Source: Flammeovirga sp. EKP202 (GTDB taxonomy: Bacteria > Bacteroidota > Bacteroidia > Cytophagales > Flammeovirgaceae). From it: 53,487 bases of DNA. Shown piece after piece: positions 41,363 to 49,209 of the stretch. The stretch's first letter is position 1. Each line of letters starts with the position of its first letter. The stretch is from the NCBI RefSeq assembly GCF_014534745.1, contig NZ_JACVVP010000053.1, positions 1-53,487 on the forward strand, read 5' to 3'. The notes beneath the pieces are model-generated. The model had not been told where the DNA came from. It was given only the letters and a program-made list of their open reading frames with translations, and searched no databases. Position numbers and translations under genes: made by a program.

Positions 41363-42098
41363 AGAAATTGAGGGGATTTGGTACGAGGAACAGGTAGTGA
41401 AATCGTACCAAATTGGCCCTAATTATACCCTAAAGCCTACAGCTATTTCAGAACTATTCCAAGAAGCTGCCGGTAATCATTCCAACGCAAAGCAATTTGG
41501 ATTAAGGGAGATGATGAAAGTCGGTAAAGCATGGGTGCTAGGAACGTATAAATATGAAGTTTTTCATTGGCCCAAATGGACTGACCAACTGAATATAGAA
41601 ACTTGGGTATTTGACATTCAAAAATTTTCTTCACAAAGGAATTTTAAAATTCTTGATCAAGAAGGGAGATTGATGATTCAAGGTTCTTCAAATTGGTTTG
41701 GGTTGGATTTGAAAAAAAGACGCCCGACCACTATTCATGAATTTGAGGATTGTGTACATGTTAGAGGTGACCTCACGACTTCCGGCCCTCCAAAGAAATT
41801 GAAAGGAGTGGAAAAAGTTGATTTTTCCTCGGAAAGAGAAGCATCTTACAGTGATTTGGATCCGGTGAACCATGTCAACAATATCCGTTATTTCGAATGG
41901 ATGTTAGATAGCCTGACGACTGATATCACACAAAAGAAAATACTGAAAGCGGTAGAAATTAATTACATCGCTGAAGTTGTTTTGAGTGAAAAAGTAAAAA
42001 TCATACACGAGGTGATTGATGATGGAGACATCAAGGTGATTTCAGCAATAATGAAAGAAAATAAACCGGCGTGTATTATTCATTCGGTTTGGAAATAA
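41355..42098 (+). CDS. Acyl-ACP thioesterase (FatA/FatB-like)
   Basis: 247 residues from ATG 41355, overlapping the stop of the upstream gene by 8 bases; TTG 41346 is less likely. Two hot-dog domains are visible: an N-terminal half with SELFQEAAGNHSNAKQFGL and AWVLGTYKYEVFHWPKWTDQ, and a C-terminal half with DLDPVNHVNNIRYFEWML (residues about 169-186), in which the N-x-H-x-N-x-Y pattern gives the catalytic Asn/His. The enzyme frees fatty acids from acyl carrier protein. Pairing with an epimerase-like gene has no obvious meaning beyond co-expression. Confidence 0.88.
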   Translation: MNKEIEGIWYEEQVVKSYQIGPNYTLKPTAISELFQEAAGNHSNAKQFGLREMMKVGKAWVLGTYKYEVFHWPKWTDQLNIETWVFDIQKFSSQRNFKILDQEGRLMIQGSSNWFGLDLKKRRPTTIHEFEDCVHVRGDLTTSGPPKKLKGVEKVDFSSEREASYSDLDPVNHVNNIRYFEWMLDSLTTDITQKKILKAVEINYIAEVVLSEKVKIIHEVIDDGDIKVISAIMKENKPACIIHSVWK

Positions 42099-42103
42099 TG
42101 AAT

Positions 42104-42134
42104 ATCCCATCACAGATTATGTCTTTGATGGGAT
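42104..42134 (+). terminator. Intrinsic terminator of the thioesterase gene
   Basis: ATCCCATCA (42104-42112) pairs with TGATGGGAT (42126-42134), followed by GTTTTTTT. Confidence 0.92.
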
Positions 42135-42203
42135 GTTTTTTTACTAATTTCTACTATTTTTGAACTTCTTTTATCGCAAACTAAACTTAAAGCATTTATT
42201 ACT

Positions 42204-43367
42204 ATGAGAGAATATAGAATAGCAAAAGGGTGGGCAATTTTTATCTATGTTACAGCCACTTTAATGAACATTGTTTTTTTATTTGTATTAGGGTATGGGA
42301 TATTACATCCTGATGAAGATGCAATGTTGTTTTTTGGAGTGGTCTCAGTACCTATGATCATTTTAATGACAGTGGGAATTATTGATACGGCTAAAAGTAA
42401 ACTAATTATTACGAATACGAGTATCGGTAAACGTTCCTTTTTGTCCAATCGTGATATTCCTATTTCAGAAGTTTTGGGATTTAGATCTGATGACAAATAC
42501 ACTTACATCGAGCCAAAAGATAAAACGTATAAGAAAATCCGTTTCGGAAAATCTCTTGAAAAACGACAAGAAATATTTGAGTGGCTTTATTCCAATTTTA
42601 AAGATTTGGATGAGCTGAGTAAAGAAATTGAAACACAAGAGATTCTATCAAGTGAAGATTTCGGAAGGAATGTTGAAGAAAGAGAAGAACAACTAGGCTT
42701 GGCTAAGAAGGTAGCTACTGGAATTAATATTTTTGGTGGTGGAGTTGGGGTATATACCTTATTTGTTTCAGAACCGTACGAGTTGTGTATTATTTTCTCA
42801 ATTTTGACTCCATTAATAGCACTTGCAATTCTTCCTTTCTTTAAAGGTTTAATCAGAATTAATGAACAAAAAGGGAGTGCTTATCCGACTATTTATTATG
42901 CTATTTTAGCACCATCGATAGGATTGATGGGTAGAGCCTATTTTGATTTTAATATCTATGATTATAGTAATTTTTGGGTACCATTCGTAGTCATAGCATT
43001 ACTATTATTAGGTGCTAGTTTAGCAGTTTCTAATGAATTTAACTTAAAAGAGAATAAGCATATTGGAGCTTTATTTGGTCTTGCGCTGTTCTTTTTGATG
43101 TATAGCGGTGGAGCCATCGTTACAACAAATTGTTATTATGATGAGAGTGAAGCGATCAATTATAAAGCTGAAATAATACAAAAGACCGTCCATACAGGTA
43201 AAACGACAACGTATAAATTTGAGTTGACTCCATGGGGAGATCAAATAGAACCAGAAACCGTCACCGTTTCGGAAGAATTTTACGAACAGATGGAATCTGG
43301 AAACACAGTCAATGTTTATTACCTGAAAGGGTATTTTAATATTCCTTGGCTGGTTGTCACAGAATAG
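42204..43367 (+). CDS. Multi-pass membrane protein (PH-like and DUF3592-like parts)
   Basis: A 387-residue integral membrane protein. Two helices open it (WAIFIYVTATLMNIVFLFVL and FGVVSVPMIILMTVGI). A soluble part near 70-150 reads SKLIITNTSIGKRSFLSNRD and KKIRFGKSLEKRQEIFEWLY, which looks like the PH-like domain of YdbT/PH_10-type membrane proteins. At least five more helices follow between 180 and 300. The C-terminus YKFELTPWGDQIEPETVTVS and a closing GNTVNVYYLKGYFNIPWLVV is DUF3592-like, a small beta domain outside the membrane. No function is known. Confidence 0.72.
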   Translation: MREYRIAKGWAIFIYVTATLMNIVFLFVLGYGILHPDEDAMLFFGVVSVPMIILMTVGIIDTAKSKLIITNTSIGKRSFLSNRDIPISEVLGFRSDDKYTYIEPKDKTYKKIRFGKSLEKRQEIFEWLYSNFKDLDELSKEIETQEILSSEDFGRNVEEREEQLGLAKKVATGINIFGGGVGVYTLFVSEPYELCIIFSILTPLIALAILPFFKGLIRINEQKGSAYPTIYYAILAPSIGLMGRAYFDFNIYDYSNFWVPFVVIALLLLGASLAVSNEFNLKENKHIGALFGLALFFLMYSGGAIVTTNCYYDESEAINYKAEIIQKTVHTGKTTTYKFELTPWGDQIEPETVTVSEEFYEQMESGNTVNVYYLKGYFNIPWLVVTE

Positions 43368-43374
43368 CAAATTA

Positions 43375-43400
43375 AAACTGTAAGGGAGACTTTACAGTTT
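43375..43400 (+). terminator. Intrinsic terminator
   Basis: AAACTGTAA (43375-43383) pairs with TTACAGTTT (43392-43400), loop 8, followed by TTTTT. Confidence 0.9.
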
Positions 43401-43479
43401 TTTTTATAATTTTTCTCTAACAATTGAACCTTTCAATTTCCCATGTGTACTATGACAAATCAACTTTAATTTTTTACAC

Positions 43480-44652
43480 ATGAAAAAGAATTTTATAGCA
43501 CTCTTCACTTTCATTTTGATCTCCTCATTTTCGTATGCACAAGAAGCTCAAGAAATACTAGGTATTGCAAAGGAAACAAAGACAAGAGAATACTATGAGC
43601 AACAATCCAAACTTTGGAAAGCGAAAACATCTTCAGAACCTCAAAATGCTGCTGCTTGGTACAATTATTACAAAGCAATGCGTGCGTTTTACCAAAGAAG
43701 CGATGAGCAATCATGGAACAACGATAGAGCAATCACTTTCAAAAAACTTCAGCCTATCATCAATAAATCAAAATCTTATATTGGTCAGAAATATGAGTAT
43801 TTTTTGATGGAGAGTGTCAATACAGATGATAAAGAGAAGTCCTTTAATTATCTCAAAAAAGCATATGTTATTAATCCTAACCGAATAGAAACTTATGAGG
43901 GCCTTTTGACAAGGTATATAATCGATCAAGAATGGGATGATGCAAAAGAAGTGGCCCTAAAAATCTATGAAAATAACGTGTATTCTAACCAAGCCTACCT
44001 CTGGAATCATAATGTATTGGTGTCAACGAGAGGGAAGTCAATTATTTTTTCACATGGTGATATGGATACGTTGCCAAGGCATGTATTACAATTGGTGAAA
44101 AATGTAGGGGAGAATGCAATGATCATCAACGAGTGGTTATTGGGTTATCATAAAAACTATAGAGATAAAGTATGTCAGCATTTAGGGATTAAAAAGTATA
44201 CTAAAGAATTGGGTGAATTTTCAAATATGGCAGAGTTTAAGAATGCTATCATAGGTCATATTATTGAAGAATCTAAAAGTGATTATCAAATCTATTTTGG
44301 TTGCGGAACTGATATACAACTTTTTGAGAAAATGGGAATCAAAGAGAATATGTATTTAACAGGAGTAGTTTTTCAATACAGTGAAGAAGCATTGGATAAT
44401 TTATCATTGGCTATTGATAATTTTGAAAATAGATATAACCTTGATTATTTGAATACGAACTTTCAGTTTCATCCACACGATGCCATCATTCAGAAGTACC
44501 TCAACGCTACTTATATTCCAGGCATGAACAAGTTGAAAAAACATTATAATACAATTGAGCAGGGTGAAAAGTCAGAGAAATATGCTCATTTGATGCATCA
44601 GATTGCAGTGAAAAGTGGTAGACAAGCTGAAATTGAGTCTTGGTATAAATAA
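43480..44652 (+). CDS. Secreted TPR-containing hypothetical protein of ECF sigma cluster
   Basis: A 390-residue protein with signal peptide MKKNFIALFTFILISSFSYA. TPR-like helices lie at residues 40-170 (PQNAAAWYNYYKAMRAFYQR, KSFNYLKKAYVINPNRIETY, EWDDAKEVALKIYENN). The second half contains SIIFSHGDMDTLPRHVLQLV and MIINEWLLGYHKNYRDK, which resembles the soluble tail of Bacteroidota DUF2723 membrane proteins ('ILFTNGDNDTFPLWYLQ'), but with no membrane part. The stop lies 11 bases before the sigma-factor gene, so the three genes here form one unit. It may be the surface or periplasmic target of that signalling unit; that is inference. Confidence 0.72.
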   Translation: MKKNFIALFTFILISSFSYAQEAQEILGIAKETKTREYYEQQSKLWKAKTSSEPQNAAAWYNYYKAMRAFYQRSDEQSWNNDRAITFKKLQPIINKSKSYIGQKYEYFLMESVNTDDKEKSFNYLKKAYVINPNRIETYEGLLTRYIIDQEWDDAKEVALKIYENNVYSNQAYLWNHNVLVSTRGKSIIFSHGDMDTLPRHVLQLVKNVGENAMIINEWLLGYHKNYRDKVCQHLGIKKYTKELGEFSNMAEFKNAIIGHIIEESKSDYQIYFGCGTDIQLFEKMGIKENMYLTGVVFQYSEEALDNLSLAIDNFENRYNLDYLNTNFQFHPHDAIIQKYLNATYIPGMNKLKKHYNTIEQGEKSEKYAHLMHQIAVKSGRQAEIESWYK

Positions 44653-44663
44653 TCCTCTAGCCA

Positions 44664-45221
44664 ATGAATCACTTGACAGATGAAGAGTTAATGACTCAAT
44701 TTATAGATAGAAATAACACCAAAGCGTTCGAAGTTTTATACCACAAATACTTTGTACTACTGGCTAAATATCTTGGTTGGCTAAGTGGTAATATGGAATT
44801 GGGGAAAGATATTGCTCAGAGCACTTTTTTGAAAGTTTTAAATAAGTCTTATGTTTTCAACACAAAGAAGAGTTTTAAAGTATGGCTTTATGTGATTGCC
44901 AAAAATAATTGGTTGAATGAACAAAGGAAGTTGGATCGCTATACTAAAGAGGAGAATACAGAACCTTCTATACAGGAAGATCTTTTTGATACCAACAATG
45001 AAGTAGACCAACTCCAAAGAATGAATGTGATATTAAATACATTGAGTGAGTTGCATAGAGAAACGTTTGTATTAAAATACTTGGACAATTTGAGTATTCA
45101 AGAAATTGCAGAAACGATGGATTGTAGTGAAGGTACGGTGAAATCCAGGTTATTCTATGCCATGAAAAATATGAGATCTAAAATGAAGGAATTTAAAACA
45201 GAATACAATGGAAAATTTTGA
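44664..45221 (+). CDS. ECF-type RNA polymerase sigma factor
   Basis: 185 residues. Region 2 is visible in AFEVLYHKYFVLLAKYLGWL, DIAQSTFLKVLNKS and FKVWLYVIAKNNWLNEQRK, the -10-binding part. Region 4 is TLSELHRETFVLKYLDNLSIQEIAE followed by CSEGTVKSRLFYAMKNMR, with the helix-turn-helix for the -35 element. It lacks region 3 as ECF factors do. Its 3' end overlaps the putative anti-sigma gene by 14 bases, which fits tight coupling of the pair. Which promoters it recognises is not visible. Confidence 0.93.
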   Translation: MNHLTDEELMTQFIDRNNTKAFEVLYHKYFVLLAKYLGWLSGNMELGKDIAQSTFLKVLNKSYVFNTKKSFKVWLYVIAKNNWLNEQRKLDRYTKEENTEPSIQEDLFDTNNEVDQLQRMNVILNTLSELHRETFVLKYLDNLSIQEIAETMDCSEGTVKSRLFYAMKNMRSKMKEFKTEYNGKF

Positions 45222-45606
45222 AGATAGATTATTTGAACTTTTTTCTCAAAAAAGTTTTAAGGAACTGACTTTAGAAGAGAAAAAAGAGGTACTCAAAGTT
45301 ATGACACAACAGGAGTACCAAGAGAATTATCAAATGGTGCACGAATTTAAAAATGTGAATGATGGTATTTCGATGGCTATACCTCCATTAGAACCTAAAT
45401 CACATAAAAAAGCACTGTTTTTAGAGCAATCTATTCCGATCTATAAAGCCGCTGCAGCAATTGTAATAGGCGTGTTATTAAGTATTTCTGTTCAGTTTTT
45501 TGTTACTCAAAATTCAAAAGAGATTCCCATAAAACAGGAAGTTACAAAACAAAGTACCCCCCTTTCTGAAGAGAACTATCCCAAGGGACTTGTGGTTAAT
45601 TTGTAG
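45208..45606 (+). CDS. Putative membrane-bound anti-sigma factor
   Basis: A 132-residue protein beginning ENFEDRLFELFSQKSFKELT, with about 75 cytoplasmic residues. One membrane helix follows (AAAAIVIGVLLSISVQFFVT, near residues 86-105), and a short external tail ends LVVNL. It has no zinc-binding H-x3-C-x2-C motif. Overlap with the ECF sigma gene by 14 bases and the single-helix topology are the basis of the call. The external tail is too short to hold a sensor, so the upstream secreted TPR protein could provide that. Confidence 0.72.
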   Translation: MENFEDRLFELFSQKSFKELTLEEKKEVLKVMTQQEYQENYQMVHEFKNVNDGISMAIPPLEPKSHKKALFLEQSIPIYKAAAAIVIGVLLSISVQFFVTQNSKEIPIKQEVTKQSTPLSEENYPKGLVVNL

Positions 45607-45652
45607 AGCTAGACATTCATTCAATACTTAGATGTCATGAATGAAACGATGC

Positions 45653-45688
45653 AAGTTAAGAGTAGGCTGAAGGTCTTACTCTTAACTT
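45653..45688 (+). terminator. Intrinsic terminator of the ECF sigma operon
   Basis: AAGTTAAGAGTA (45653-45664) pairs perfectly with TACTCTTAACTT (45677-45688), loop 12, followed by TTCCTTTT. Confidence 0.85.
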
Positions 45689-45796
45689 TTCCTTTTATAT
45701 TTTATCCTGTTTTAAAGGTTGAAATAATGCACATTTAGCAAAAATAGATTAGATTCAAGGTGTATTTAGCATTTTTCATTTTAATCTCATCTCATT

Positions 45797-46831
45797 TTGA
45801 GTAAATCAACGGTTTTACTGCCCTTAATTGGTTTTGAGCATAAAAATATCCTTTCTGTAGAAGGGCAGCTACTTATTTTTAAAACAGGACTACTTGATCT
45901 TTCTAAAAAGCCTGAAGGTTTTAGAAGGCATGTATCTCGTTTGTGGAAGTTGTATAGTCAAAACCCTATTACACAAGCACATATTTATGCAAAAATTGAA
46001 ACTGAAGTTTTTGAGATTAGTTTAGATGAGAATGGGTATTTTAGATCAGAATTTACTTTAGAAAAAAACTATACGGACAAGGAGCTCAATACATCATTAA
46101 AATTTTATTTAGATAAAGCTTTAACCCAAAAAATTAAATTACCCAGTATTTCAAAAGGAGGGATAAAAAGGATTTCAGAATCGAGAAAATATATGGTCAT
46201 CTCAGATATTGATGATACCGTATTGATTACCCATGCTACATCATTTTTAAAACGTATTCCTCAAACCATTGTAAGACATGCTTTCAAGAGAAAAGAAGTG
46301 AAAGCAATGAGTAAGTTTTATAACGAAATGAAAGCCCAAGGAGCATCATTTTTTTATGTTTCGAATAGTGAAATGAATTTATTTTGGATCATCAAATTGT
46401 TTTTAACAACGAGAGAGTTCCCAAAAGGCCCTATCTACCTGAGGTATCATAAAAACTGGAAAGACTTTATTTCTAATCGAAAGAAAATTGGCATTGGTTT
46501 AGAAAAATCTCAACATAAAATTGATAGGATTTCTTATTTGATCGATAAGTTTCCAAAAAGTAAATTCTTATTGATAGGGGATAGTGGACAGAGAGATCCA
46601 TACACCTATAAATTTATAGCAGAGAAATTTCCTGAGAACATTTCGGGTATTATGATTCGTGATGTTTCTTCTGGGAAAAAGGATGTTGAGATGTTGAAAA
46701 TCAAGAAAGAGTTATTAGAATTGGACATTCCTTTCCATATTTTTCATGACCCTAAAGAAGCGATGCGATTGGAGAGACGTTGGTACAAGCGTCAAAGTTT
46801 AAAGGACGAAAATTTCTTTTCTCATAAATAA
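45797..46831 (+). CDS. App1-like phosphatidate phosphatase (DUF2183), TTG start
   Basis: A 344-residue HAD-superfamily protein. The key motif is YMVISDIDDTVLITHAT near 132-148, in which DIDDT gives the two catalytic aspartates, and SKFLLIGDSGQRDPYTYKFI near 252-271 is the second HAD acidic motif typical of App1 (DUF2183). Yeast App1 dephosphorylates phosphatidate, so a role in lipid metabolism is likely here. The N-terminal 120 residues form a beta-rich domain of the same family. No ATG lies between the upstream stop (45782) and the family start, so TTG 45797 is used. The 3' end overlaps the convergent PPTase gene by 10 bases. Confidence 0.85.
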   Translation: MSKSTVLLPLIGFEHKNILSVEGQLLIFKTGLLDLSKKPEGFRRHVSRLWKLYSQNPITQAHIYAKIETEVFEISLDENGYFRSEFTLEKNYTDKELNTSLKFYLDKALTQKIKLPSISKGGIKRISESRKYMVISDIDDTVLITHATSFLKRIPQTIVRHAFKRKEVKAMSKFYNEMKAQGASFFYVSNSEMNLFWIIKLFLTTREFPKGPIYLRYHKNWKDFISNRKKIGIGLEKSQHKIDRISYLIDKFPKSKFLLIGDSGQRDPYTYKFIAEKFPENISGIMIRDVSSGKKDVEMLKIKKELLELDIPFHIFHDPKEAMRLERRWYKRQSLKDENFFSHK

Positions 46832-47457
46832 GCGATAGCGATTTTAATGGTTTCTAATTCTTCGAGTTGAAGTTTGTATTCGACAAAGTCACCTTTTTGT
46901 ACTTTGATCATTGCTGTTTTTGGGATTGAATTTTCAAAAACCGTTTTAATTTGACTTTTAAATTCAATATTTAGCTTTCCAAAAGCCTTATAAATTGCTT
47001 CTTTGATTGTCCAAATCTGAGTCGCATTGGCAGGATCTTCTTCATGATTTTGGGCAAAAGCAAGCTCTTCATCATTCGCAAACCTAGGAATTAAGCGAAG
47101 CACTTTAGGTTGAATGTTTTCGATATCAATCCCAATGTTTTTTTGTGAGCGGTCAATAATGGCAGCAGCAAATCCTTTGGAGTGAGAAAGAGAAATACCA
47201 TACTCATCATTAATTAACGAAGGCTTTCCACTTTCCTCTTTTTTAATCCCTTTGAAATCTACAGGACTGTCTTCCAGTAAATGTTGTAAAGCAACCCTTG
47301 CAGCAATACTTTCCAACCTTACTTTTTGGTTTTTAATATGTTCAAAATTGCAATTGGTATTTTCAAGAAAAGCTAAAAGTTCTTCTTCACTTTCCTCAAT
47401 TGCCCATACTAAATAGGAGATGTTTTCTGTTAGATGTTCATGTTTAACGATACCCAT
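46822..47457 (-). CDS. 4'-phosphopantetheinyl transferase (Sfp/AcpT-like)
   Basis: The start at ATG 47457 (211 residues) begins MGIVKHEHLTENISYLVWAI; the frame upstream is hydrophobic without pattern. Family motifs are GKPSLINDEYGISLSHSKGF near 92-111, NIGIDIENIQPKV with the Mg2+-binding Asp/Glu, and WTIKEAIYKAFGK with the WxxKEA signature. It attaches the CoA-derived arm to carrier proteins of fatty-acid or secondary metabolism. It is on the opposite strand to the App1-like gene and their stop regions overlap. The 5' side faces the second copy of the dispersed repeat. Confidence 0.92.
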   Translation of the reverse strand: MGIVKHEHLTENISYLVWAIEESEEELLAFLENTNCNFEHIKNQKVRLESIAARVALQHLLEDSPVDFKGIKKEESGKPSLINDEYGISLSHSKGFAAAIIDRSQKNIGIDIENIQPKVLRLIPRFANDEELAFAQNHEEDPANATQIWTIKEAIYKAFGKLNIEFKSQIKTVFENSIPKTAMIKVQKGDFVEYKLQLEELETIKIAIAYL

Positions 47458-47564
47458 TTCGCAAAGATATAGGAAGCGTATTGAATAAATGAAACAAAAA
47501 AGTAAGATATTTGTTAAGTAGCAGAGCAAAAATAAGGTACATTTCGTTAGAGTGTGTTTAATTT

Positions 47565-47980
47565 TGTAATGTAACTTACTACAATGTAAACTAAGTTTTC
47601 GAAGATTAATGGTATTTAGAAATCAGGAGATTTCTGCTGATCTGTAGGACACGAATGACGCTATCGCTTAACATTCGCGCCAATGGACTTTCTACCCAAT
47701 TCGTTTGGTACTTCTTCCCTCGGCCTTGAAGGGAAAAGCGTGAAGAATTTCATGAATTGAGCCGTTAAAAATGATTTTCTTGTTTGAGCTTTAGCGAGTT
47801 TAAAATCATTTAGGCGAGAGCAATGGAATTTAGCTTTTGACTTCTAAGCCTTGAATTTTTTGCTTCGTTTTTGTTTCAAGACAAAAATGAAGAAGAAGGA
47901 AGCTTGAAAGTTGATCCTATAAATGCTTATTGAAAGGTCGATTAAAAGTTGATGATAGTTTAGTTTACATTGCACTTACT
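47565..47980 (+). repeat. Dispersed structured repeat, copy 2 (about 410 bp)
   Basis: The second complete copy of the element at 17655-18064, in the same orientation. 62 bases (47759-47820) are identical to copy 1. Ends: TGTAAACTAAG near 47585-47595 and TAGTTTACATTG at 47961-47972. The same hairpins recur with changed bases: AGAAATC/GATTTCT (a U-A pair where copy 1 has U·G), GAATG/CATTC (G-C where copy 1 has A-T), TTCCCT/AGGGAA, and the identical AAATGATTTT/AAAATCATTT. It ends 17-35 bases before the ATG of the WD40 gene and may supply its promoter or leader. Confidence 0.85.
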
Positions 47981-47996
47981 ACAATTAAATTTCAAG

Positions 47997-48911
47997 ATGA
48001 GACAGATTTTAGAAGTAGAAAAATTGGCCACATTTGGAGGTCATAAAGACGGATTATACAGTGTAATACACTTTGATAATAAAGGAAAGTTTTATACAGC
48101 TGGCGCAGATGGATTTGTGGTAGAATGGCAATTGGATGACCCTGATAAAGGTAAACTCATTGCCAAAGTACCCAATACAGTATATTCGATGTGTCCTTTA
48201 GTAGAAGAAAAATTATTGGTGGTAGGTCAAAACAGTGATGGAATTCACTTGTTAGATATTTCTTCTGGTAAAGAGTTAAAATCGTTGAAGTTAACGGATC
48301 AGGCTGTATTTGGAATAGAACGTTTCGAAAACGAGTTGTTTGTGGGTACTGGTGATGGATGGTTATATGTTGTTGATTTACCAACATGGACTATTACAAA
48401 GAAAGTAAAGGTCTCAGAAAAATCAATTCGTTCCGTAGCTGTTGATACAAAAAGGAAAAATGTTTGGGTAGGGTGCAGTGATCATACCATTAAAGGATAT
48501 ACCATGGAAAACTTATCGGAGGTAAGAGAATTAATAGGGCATTCCAATAGTGTATTTGCACTTACAGTTACACCTGACCAACAATTTTTAGTGAGTGGGA
48601 GTAGAGATGCACATTTAAGGGTGTGGAATTTAGATGGCTTTGTCGAAACACAACAGGATATTGTTGCACATATGTATACCATCAATGATGTCGTATTCAG
48701 AAAAGACGGAAAATACTTTGCGACTTGTAGTAAAGATAAATCCGTTAAAATCTGGAGAACTGAAGATTGGAGGTTGCTTAAAGTTGTAGATAAGGCGAGG
48801 CATGCAGGTCATGGTACCTCTGTCAATCGTCTTTCTTGGGTTGGAGAAGACACTGTAATTTCAGTTTCAGACGATCATTCGGCTTCAGCATGGAAAATTA
48901 AGGGATTATAA
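47997..48911 (+). CDS. WD40-repeat protein
   Basis: From ATG 47997 (304 residues) the protein reads MRQILEVEKLATFGGHKDGL; the TTG at 47970 lies within the repeat and is rejected. It has about seven WD40 blades: GHKDGLYSVIHFDNKGKFYT, AGADGFVVEWQLDD, GTGDGWLYVVDLPTW, GHSNSVFALTVTPDQQFLVS, GSRDAHLRVWNLDGF, FRKDGKYFATCSKDKSVKIW and SVSDDHSASAWKI. Repeats fill the chain, so it is a single propeller and probably a cytoplasmic protein-binding scaffold. No partner gene is adjacent. Confidence 0.88.
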   Translation: MRQILEVEKLATFGGHKDGLYSVIHFDNKGKFYTAGADGFVVEWQLDDPDKGKLIAKVPNTVYSMCPLVEEKLLVVGQNSDGIHLLDISSGKELKSLKLTDQAVFGIERFENELFVGTGDGWLYVVDLPTWTITKKVKVSEKSIRSVAVDTKRKNVWVGCSDHTIKGYTMENLSEVRELIGHSNSVFALTVTPDQQFLVSGSRDAHLRVWNLDGFVETQQDIVAHMYTINDVVFRKDGKYFATCSKDKSVKIWRTEDWRLLKVVDKARHAGHGTSVNRLSWVGEDTVISVSDDHSASAWKIKGL

Positions 48912-49093
48912 GGTGAATTTTTGTGAAAAATACCTCTTTATGGGTATTGACTCCTTTGCCCAGAGTCTCTACTTTTACGTAACAATATTCTAAATTATAG
49001 AAATAGCAAAAAACAAATATGTTACGACATATATTGTCATAAAGACTTTTAATTAAAAGTAAAGCTTTTAATTATTTTGAGCGAAAAATAATA

Positions 49094-49117
49094 AACGCCT
49101 TGGTATTGCCGAGGCGT
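49094..49117 (+). terminator. Intrinsic terminator of the WD40 gene
   Basis: AACGCCTTGG pairs with CCGAGGCGTT (one U·G), loop about 5, followed by TTTTT. It lies 180 bases after the WD40 stop; the intervening bases hold no ORF. Confidence 0.85.
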
Positions 49118-49147
49118 TTTTTTATGCTCAAAATTGAGCAATAAAAA

Positions 49148-49179
49148 AGCCACAACGCTAATTCTTAGACATTGTGGCT
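49148..49179 (-). terminator. Intrinsic terminator of the TonB-receptor gene
   Basis: AGCCACAA (49148-49155) pairs with TTGTGGCT (49172-49179); on minus the stem is followed by TTTTTTATT. Confidence 0.85.
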
Positions 49180-49209
49180 ATTCACACTAATAAGTGAAAA
49201 GTAATCGGA

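Noticed and set aside
47970-47996. TTG start at 47970 for the WD40 gene.
   Set aside because: It lies in the right end of the repeat element; the family-like sequence begins at ATG 47997.
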